NCBI GenBank assembly: GCA_934140355.1
Contig: CAKPBH010000016.1
Coordinates: 1 to 29,326 of the forward strand
Direction of reading: 5' to 3'
DNA length: 29,326 nucleotides
DNA from: an uncultured Bacilli bacterium
GTDB lineage: Bacteria > Bacillota_I > Bacilli_A > RF39 > UBA660
Shown: positions 24,385 to 29,326 of the stretch, in pieces
Numbering within the stretch: the stretch's first letter is position 1
Layout: every line of letters begins with the position of its first letter
Position numbers and translations under genes: made by a program
The notes under the pieces: model-generated
The model's input: the letters and a program-made list of their open reading frames with translations, nothing else
What the model was told of the DNA's origin: nothing
Databases searched by the model: none

Positions 24385-26562
24385 ATGTATGCAAAAGTAA
24401 TAACGGAGATAACCGCTAAAGCAGTAGATAAAATGTTTATCTATAAAATTCCAAGAGATATTAAAAAAATTAAAGTTGGTTCAAGAGTAAAAATTCCTTT
24501 TGGTCACCAAGAATTAGAAGGTTTCGTTTTAGAACTTACCAATGAAAAAGAAGATTATGAATTAAAAGAAATAACAGCATTAGTAGATGAAGAACCAATC
24601 TTAACCGAAGAAATGCTTTATTTAGGGAAAGTTTTAAGTGAGCAACTTTTATGCTCTAGAATTTCCATCTATCAAGCCATGTTACCCAAAGCCCTAAAAG
24701 CAAGTAATAAAACTGAAATCAAGAAAAAAATGGACACTTATTTAGTTTTAAATTGGAAGAGGGCAGAAGTAGAAAATTATTTAGAAAAGTGTCGCTTTAA
24801 TAGGCAAAAAGAAATTTTAATGAAACTTTTAGAAAGTGGCGAATATCTCATCACCAAACAGAATAGTTCAATCAAAACATTAGTTAAGAATAATATTTGT
24901 ACCCTAGTTCAAAAAGAAAAATATCGATACTCTTTTCAAACTACCAAACAAGACCATCGCGTTACATTAAATCAAGAACAACAATATGCCGTTAATAGGG
25001 TATTAAGTGCAAAAAATCAAGCCAAGACTTTTCTTCTTTATGGAGTAACTGGTGCGGGAAAAACAGAAGTTTATATGAATATTATCGAAGGAATGCTAAA
25101 GATTAATAAAACAGCCATTATGCTTGTTCCAGAAATTAGTCTAACTCCCCAAATTGTCGAAAGATTTGTCTTAAGATTTGGTCGTGACGTTGCCATCTTA
25201 CATTCTGGTTTAAGTGAAGGAGAAAAATATGATGAATACCGCAAAATAACAAACGGAGAAGTTCATATTGTAGTTGGCGCTAGAAGTGCTATTTTTGCTC
25301 CTTTAAAAAACATCGGCGTAATCATTATTGATGAAGAACATTCTTCTACATATAAACAAGATAATCATCCAAGGTATCATGCTAGGGATGTCGCAATTTT
25401 AAGAGGAAAATACCACCAGGCTCCTGTCGTATTAGGAAGTGCTACTCCATCATTAGAAAGTATGGCTCGAGCAGGAAGAAAAGTTTATGAATTACTTACT
25501 TTAAAAACAAGAGCGGGAAAAGGAAAATTACCCCAGGTTTATATTGTAAACATGAAAGAAGAGGTAAAAAAGAAAAATTTTATCTTCTCGGAACTACTCA
25601 GTCGTAAGATAGAAGAAAAACTCTTAAAAAAAGAACAAATCATTCTTTTCTTAAATAGAAGAGGATATAGTTCAATATCTAGTTGTGGTGATTGTGGAGA
25701 AGTTATCAAATGCCCCAATTGTGACATTAGTCTAACTTATCATAAGAGTAGTAATATGTTGCGATGCCATTACTGTGGATACGCCACCAAAAAAGTAAGT
25801 ATCTGTCCTAAATGTCACAGTTGTAACATGAAAGACTTTGGGTTAGGTACGGAAAAATTAGAAGAAGAATTACATCATTTGTACCCCAACGCTAGAATTG
25901 TCAGAATGGATATGGATACAACTTCTAAAAAAGGAGCTCATCAAAAAATTATTGATGACTTTGGTAACGGGAAATATGATATTTTAGTAGGAACTCAAAT
26001 GATTGCGAAAGGACTAGACTTTCCCAAAGTAACCCTAGTTGGCGTGATGAATGCAGATGCTAGCCTAAATATTCCTGACTTTAGAAGCAGTGAAAGAACA
26101 TTCCAACTTCTCTGCCAAGTATCAGGTCGTGCTGGAAGAGGAGAGGAAAAAGGAGAAGTGATTATCCAAACTTACAACAATACCCATTATAGCATCATAC
26201 TTGCCAAACATCATGATTATCTTTCCTTTTATAAAGAAGAAATGAAAATCAGAAAACAACTTAACTATAGTCCATACTACTATATTATATTAATTAAAAT
26301 CTCTACCAAAGACTATGAATTAAGTTTCCGTGAGGCCAAAAAAGTCGGAGAATACCTAAGAAGCCATTTAAGCAAAAATACTTATGTCCTAGGTCCTGCT
26401 ATGGCGAATGTCTTTAGAATCGATAATATTTACCACCAACAATGCATCATCAAATATCAACACGACGTGAATTTAAAACAAGCCCTTCTTACTCTAGACA
26501 ATCACTATAAAGGAAATAGTAAAGTATCTCTAGAAATTGACATTAATCCCAATCGTTTATAA
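24385..26562 (+). CDS. priA: Primosomal protein N' (replication restart helicase PriA)
   Basis: 725 residues, the standard PriA length. It recognises forked DNA at stalled replication forks, unwinds the lagging arm and loads the replicative helicase. In order: the N-terminal 3'-DNA-binding domain (about 1-105), Walker A GVTGAGKTE (220-228), LVPEISLTPQ (247-256), DEEH (316-319), GSATPS (351-356), a zinc-binding insertion with Cys 434, 437, 443, 446, 461, 464, 474 and 477 (four CxxC pairs), GTQMIAKG (536-543) and helicase motif VI QVSGRAGRG (578-586). All key residues are intact. It is a core housekeeping gene and marks the right boundary of the surface-matrix region. Start ATG follows TTGGTGGTG. 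Confidence 0.97.
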   Translation: MYAKVITEITAKAVDKMFIYKIPRDIKKIKVGSRVKIPFGHQELEGFVLELTNEKEDYELKEITALVDEEPILTEEMLYLGKVLSEQLLCSRISIYQAMLPKALKASNKTEIKKKMDTYLVLNWKRAEVENYLEKCRFNRQKEILMKLLESGEYLITKQNSSIKTLVKNNICTLVQKEKYRYSFQTTKQDHRVTLNQEQQYAVNRVLSAKNQAKTFLLYGVTGAGKTEVYMNIIEGMLKINKTAIMLVPEISLTPQIVERFVLRFGRDVAILHSGLSEGEKYDEYRKITNGEVHIVVGARSAIFAPLKNIGVIIIDEEHSSTYKQDNHPRYHARDVAILRGKYHQAPVVLGSATPSLESMARAGRKVYELLTLKTRAGKGKLPQVYIVNMKEEVKKKNFIFSELLSRKIEEKLLKKEQIILFLNRRGYSSISSCGDCGEVIKCPNCDISLTYHKSSNMLRCHYCGYATKKVSICPKCHSCNMKDFGLGTEKLEEELHHLYPNARIVRMDMDTTSKKGAHQKIIDDFGNGKYDILVGTQMIAKGLDFPKVTLVGVMNADASLNIPDFRSSERTFQLLCQVSGRAGRGEEKGEVIIQTYNNTHYSIILAKHHDYLSFYKEEMKIRKQLNYSPYYYIILIKISTKDYELSFREAKKVGEYLRSHLSKNTYVLGPAMANVFRIDNIYHQQCIIKYQHDVNLKQALLTLDNHYKGNSKVSLEIDINPNRL

Positions 26563-26652
26563 ATGAAAAGTGCTTATCCAAATTTTTCTTTAAAGAAAAA
26601 GAGAAACCCCAATAAGAGAAAAAAATGATTCATTAAAAAGAGAAAATAAGTG

Positions 26653-27131
26653 ATGAAAAATAAAAATACCAAAGAATTACAATTAATCAAACTAAATCAA
26701 AAATATAGTGCCCTTCAATCAAAATACGGCGCTAAAGAATTAGATTCAATTTATAATGGTGGCTGTGTAGATAATCCTAACATTTGTTTTGTTTTTATGA
26801 ATCCAACTGGTAGAAATATTGCAAGTGCAAAAACCTGGACAGGAAGAAAATCTCCTTGGCTTGGAACGAAAAACATCTGGAAACTATTTTATCAAGTTAA
26901 TTTAATAAAAGAGCCATTATTTCATCAAATTCAAGAAAAAAAGCCCAAAGATTGGGACTATAATTTCTGTGATGAAGTATATGAGGAAATAGAAAAAAAT
27001 ATCATGAAATAGAAATTCATCAAAAAAAATATAAAGTATATCCAGTCTATTACCCCGTTGGTAATGGAATATTTAATATTGATAAAGCCATCGAAGATAT
27101 TAAATGGATAATAAAAAAAGAAGTCAATTAG
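26653..27131 (+). pseudogene. Uracil-DNA glycosylase superfamily gene with an internal deletion and frame change
   Basis: The first frame (to the TAG at 27010) gives about 119 residues: NGGCVDN, the active-site-like FMNPTGRNI, WTGRKSPWLG and a piece ending EVYEEIEKN. The ending expected of the family then follows at once in another frame: KYHEIEI, VYPVYYPVGNG and NIDKAIEDI, to the TAG at 27129-27131. The central part of the protein, roughly 50-60 residues between those pieces in relatives as I recall them, is missing, and the join near 26998 is out of frame. The remaining product lacks the second catalytic region, so it is probably non-functional. No good ribosome site is seen. A real gene once removed uracil or a related base from DNA. 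Confidence 0.75.
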
Positions 27132-27204
27132 AATTCCCCACAAAAAAATAAATCTCCAAATGAGGTAACTTGAAGTAGTTTAATAAGAATAGAAAAAACA
27201 ATCA

Positions 27205-27245
27205 CAAAAAAATGTCATGAATTTATTTTCGTTTATGACATTTTA
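27205..27245. terminator. Bidirectional terminator
   Basis: AAAATGTCAT (27209-27218) pairs with ATGACATTTT (27235-27244), with A-rich bases on the left and T-rich bases on the right. It can stop the + transcript of the pseudogene and the convergent minus-strand GNAT gene. Confidence 0.65.
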
Positions 27246-27258
27246 TTCATTTTTTTAT

Positions 27259-27741
27259 TCATTGTTTTGGCCCATTAAATTCAATTTCCTTAGAAAAATA
27301 GTTATCAATAATAGAACTTTCCTTCCAATCATAAGCATTAATAATACTAGAAAATTCATCCAATCGAAATTCAGGTATTGTAATTACAGGCTTTTCTGTT
27401 TTCAAATAAGCAAAAGAATCTTCCAAAAGTATTTTTGCTTGTCCCTTTTTTCTATATTCTGGATGAACCATAAATGTACAAAGTTTCTTTTCAAAATCAT
27501 TTTTTAAAATACTAATACCTGCAACTTCTAAGCCATCCAAATAAAATATTATATCTCCAGTACCATTAATAACTCTTGGAATATTTTTTGAAAAAAACCA
27601 CTTATAATATTCTGGATATTGATTTTTATTATAATCAGTTAATAAATATATTTCATTAACAGCCTTAGAGAAATTTTTATCTTTCATTTCACTTAAGATA
27701 AACTTTTTCTCCACCCCTTTGTTTAAAATATTATAGCCCAT
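27259..27741 (-). CDS. GNAT family N-acetyltransferase
   Basis: 160 residues. The acetyl-CoA site is visible as LCTFMVHPEYRKKGQAKIL (87-105), fitting GNAT motif A (R/QxxGxG/A). It is preceded by a beta strand with IIFYLDG (64-70) and followed by a beta strand/helix with VITIPEFR (119-126). It transfers acetyl from acetyl-CoA to an unknown amine. Only minus-strand gene in the window. The start is uncertain: the longest frame begins at 27741 without a ribosome site. GGGGTGGAG lies inside it, so GTG at 27714 or ATG at 27687 may be used instead. Confidence 0.83.
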   Translation of the reverse strand: MGYNILNKGVEKKFILSEMKDKNFSKAVNEIYLLTDYNKNQYPEYYKWFFSKNIPRVINGTGDIIFYLDGLEVAGISILKNDFEKKLCTFMVHPEYRKKGQAKILLEDSFAYLKTEKPVITIPEFRLDEFSSIINAYDWKESSIIDNYFSKEIEFNGPKQ

Positions 27742-27753
27742 GAATACAAATCA

Positions 27754-27762
27754 TGCTATAAT
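27754..27762 (+). promoter_or_regulatory. Extended -10 promoter for the DUF402 gene
   Basis: TGC-TATAAT (27754-27762) lies 21 bases before the ATG at 27783, with GAGG (27771-27774) in between. It falls in the short gap between two divergent genes. Confidence 0.6.
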
Positions 27763-27782
27763 CTTAAGTAGAGGTGTTTTAA

Positions 27783-28295
27783 ATGAAAAAGAAGATTTTA
27801 AGTAGCACTTATTTAAATGAAGCCCAAAAGTATCAAATTAAGTTTTATTTAGATGAAGAAGATAAATATATCATTGTCAAAAAACTAATAAAACTAAGTA
27901 AAAAATTTATTATTCAAAATGATGTTATTGCAATGGATGATGGGTACTACGTTATAGAAATTGTCCCTAAAAATAAAAATTATGCTCTACGTTTATTTTT
28001 AAATGATAAAAAGGAAATAATTGAGTATTACTTTGATATTATCAAAGAAAGTGGAATAGATAAAGAACTAAAAGTACCATATTTTATTGATTTATATCTT
28101 GATATTACTATTCAAAAGAATGGAAAGGTAAACATACTTGATGAAGAGGAGTTAAATGATGCCTTAAACAATAAGGATATCACTAAGAAAGATTATGAAC
28201 TTGTTCTTAAAGTAAAAGAACAATTATTAAAAGAGATTGAAGAACAGAGTAATGATTTAATGAATTTAGACTACATGAAATATTTAAATATATGA
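27783..28295 (+). CDS. DUF402 domain protein, probable nucleoside tri/diphosphatase
   Basis: 170 residues with the DUF402 core: YYFDI (82-86), VPYFIDLYLDI (98-108), an acidic LDEEEL (119-124) and the usual C-terminal helix after ITKKDYELV (133-141). Metal-binding acidic residues (Asp85, Asp103, Asp107 and Asp120) are present. Related small proteins (the Ntdp type) hydrolyse nucleoside tri- and diphosphates; that activity is inferred from the family. A cytosolic housekeeping-type protein with its own promoter, no partner gene nearby. Confidence 0.8.
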   Translation: MKKKILSSTYLNEAQKYQIKFYLDEEDKYIIVKKLIKLSKKFIIQNDVIAMDDGYYVIEIVPKNKNYALRLFLNDKKEIIEYYFDIIKESGIDKELKVPYFIDLYLDITIQKNGKVNILDEEELNDALNNKDITKKDYELVLKVKEQLLKEIEEQSNDLMNLDYMKYLNI

Positions 28296-28313
28296 ATGAG
28301 AGCCAAGAAATAA

Positions 28314-28762
28314 ATGACAAATGTTAAAATAGTATCATTCAACATAGTTCCTCATTATAGGAGAAAAGATTATCAAAAAATAAAATTTATTGAAACACTA
28401 GAAGTAGAATTAAAATTAGATTTTCCTAAAATTAAAGGCTTTTTTGCTAGAAATTGAATAAGAATGAAAAAATTTTATCTTGAATATAAAGATGAAATTA
28501 TATGAAAGAAAATTCTTACCAGATAAGACAAACAATTTTAATAATGCATTAGTTGTACAACAAAGTGACTTAGCAAGTGATTTATAAAAAAATCCTTATA
28601 TATTTAATTTACCGTTTTTAAAAGAAATTTATATGCAAAAAAGAACTAGAAGAATCTATGATAGAAAGAATACGAGATGTATTACTAGAACTCGGAAATG
28701 GTTTTAGTTTTATAGGAAACCAATATAAATTAATAGAAAGGAGAATAACATATGGACAATAA
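28314..28762 (+). pseudogene. Decayed DUF1016/YhcG-type PDDEXK nuclease gene
   Basis: Fragments in more than one frame follow the order of DUF1016 N-domains. First is LDFPKIKGFFARN, then an in-frame TGA (28455-28457) where relatives have Leu (TTA to TGA would suffice), then IRMKKFYLEY. A further stop and an internal gap come before LVVQQSDLASDL, another stop, KNPYIFNLPFLKEIYMQK, a frameshift, and ELEESMIERIRDVLLELG with FSFIGNQYKL. It ends where the catalytic nuclease half should begin. At least three stops, one frameshift and deletions make it clearly dead. Such nucleases often sit near restriction-modification or defence genes. The remains overlap the start of the RhuM gene. Confidence 0.78.
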
Positions 28763-29326
28763 AAAATTGCAAATAACCAATCATGATTTTTTAATATATA
28801 GGGATTCAAACAATGATGTTAAGGTTAGTGTAATGTTAATAAATAACGACATATGGCTTACTCAAAATTTGATTGCAGAATTATTTGGGGTAGGAAGGAG
28901 TACAATAACAGAACATATTAATAATATATTAAATAGTGGTGAACTTGATGAAAATAACACCGTCGGAAAAACCGACGTTGATAATTCTAAAAAACCTGTA
29001 AAGATATATAACCTTGATATGATTATTGCAGTTGGATATAGAGTAAATTCAAAAAAAGCAACAAACTTTAGAATTTGGGCTACTAAAATATTAAAAGAAT
29101 ATATGATAAAAGGTGTAGTTATGGATGATGAAAGATTAAAAAATCCTAATTACATCTTTGGCGAGGATTATTTTGAAGAAACACTTGAAAGAATTAGAAA
29201 TATTCGTTCAAGCGAGAGAAGGTTTTATCAAAAAATAACAGATATATATTCTTCTTGTAGTGTAGATTATGATAAAGATTCAGAAATAACAAAAGAATTT
29301 TTTAAAACAGTTCAAAATAAATTACA
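28752..29326 (+). CDS. RhuM family protein (cut by the window end)
   Basis: 191 codons remain, with no stop before the window end. The N-terminal DNA-binding-like region reads IWLTQNLIAELFGVGRSTIT (34-53), then VGKTDVDN (71-78), YNLDMIIAVGYRVNS (86-100), FRIWAT (106-111), DDERLKNP (125-132) and RFYQKITDIY (157-166), the family's characteristic order. RhuM proteins, named from a Salmonella pathogenicity-island gene, are widespread on mobile and defence-rich segments; biochemical function is not known. ATG at 28752 follows AGGAG with 8-base spacing. The frame appears intact, unlike the remains just before it. Confidence 0.9.
   Translation, partial: MDNKKLQITNHDFLIYRDSNNDVKVSVMLINNDIWLTQNLIAELFGVGRSTITEHINNILNSGELDENNTVGKTDVDNSKKPVKIYNLDMIIAVGYRVNSKKATNFRIWATKILKEYMIKGVVMDDERLKNPNYIFGEDYFEETLERIRNIRSSERRFYQKITDIYSSCSVDYDKDSEITKEFFKTVQNKL

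Noticed and set aside
26583..26602. Palindrome around TTTCTTTAAAGAAA after priA
   Set aside because: All A/T with one C/G pair per arm and no T tail afterwards; not convincing as a terminator on either strand.
27217..27507. 96-codon plus-strand frame
   Set aside because: Antisense to the GNAT gene, which has a clear family motif; Phe/Ile-rich translation is typical of antisense AT-rich DNA.
28455..28457. TGA read as Trp (alternative code) in the DUF1016 remains
   Set aside because: Other genes here end in TGA and use TGG for Trp. The position is Leu in relatives, and further stops and a frameshift follow.
28964..28981. GC-rich perfect hairpin CGTCGG/CCGACG with an A5 loop
   Set aside because: It lies in frame inside RhuM, encoding TVGKTDV, a stretch I recall from other members. 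It is probably coding rather than regulatory and has no T tail.

Overview
The window is a very AT-rich, low-GC Bacillota-type chromosome segment. TGA acts as a stop, Trp is TGG, AGGAGG-like ribosome binding sites are strong, and nearly every gene is on the + strand. The gene set (CapA/CapB/CpsB kinase modules, class D-like sortase, SipW-type signal peptidase, PriA) suggests an uncultured gut-type member of the Bacilli or a relative. This is inference; there is no rRNA marker.

Layout. (1) 54-1045: a terminator, then a solitary SDR dehydrogenase. (2) 1046-1421: non-coding, with a terminator-like hairpin, a nested inverted repeat and a promoter. (3) 1422-14067: a long exopolysaccharide/capsule operon. 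It encodes a Wzz-like co-polymerase, BY-kinase, a PHP phosphatase fused to the priming sugar-phosphate transferase, three GT2 enzymes, a GT4, a DUF6625-like transferase, a Wzy-like polymerase, a pyruvyl transferase, a Wzx flippase with an unusual C-terminal extension, and a VanZ protein. (4) 14140-16244: a small surface operon with a secreted protein ending in an LAATG sorting signal, its overlapping sortase, a four-helix membrane protein and a 33-residue membrane microprotein. (5) 16416-18484: a second co-polymerase/kinase/phosphatase module with no glycosyltransferases. (6) 18602-20587: a MATE transporter fused to a cytidylate-kinase-like domain. (7) 20700-24231: a TasA/camelysin-like exported protein, a SipW-type signal peptidase with a multi-helix N-terminus, a DUF5305 protein and a zinc-ribbon membrane protein. 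(8) 24385-26562: priA. (9) 26650-29326: a decayed accessory stretch with a uracil-DNA glycosylase pseudogene, a minus-strand GNAT, a DUF402 protein, a DUF1016/YhcG pseudogene and a RhuM gene cut by the window end.

Taken together, about 22 kb looks like a cell-surface or biofilm-matrix island: a Wzx/Wzy polysaccharide pathway under tyrosine-kinase control beside two dedicated systems for exporting or anchoring surface proteins. No nucleotide-sugar biosynthesis genes, tRNAs, CRISPR arrays or intact insertion sequences were seen. The most unusual points are the phosphatase-priming transferase fusion, the flippase tail, the orphan second kinase module, the sortase microcluster, and the SipW/TasA/DUF5305 module next to the polysaccharide locus.
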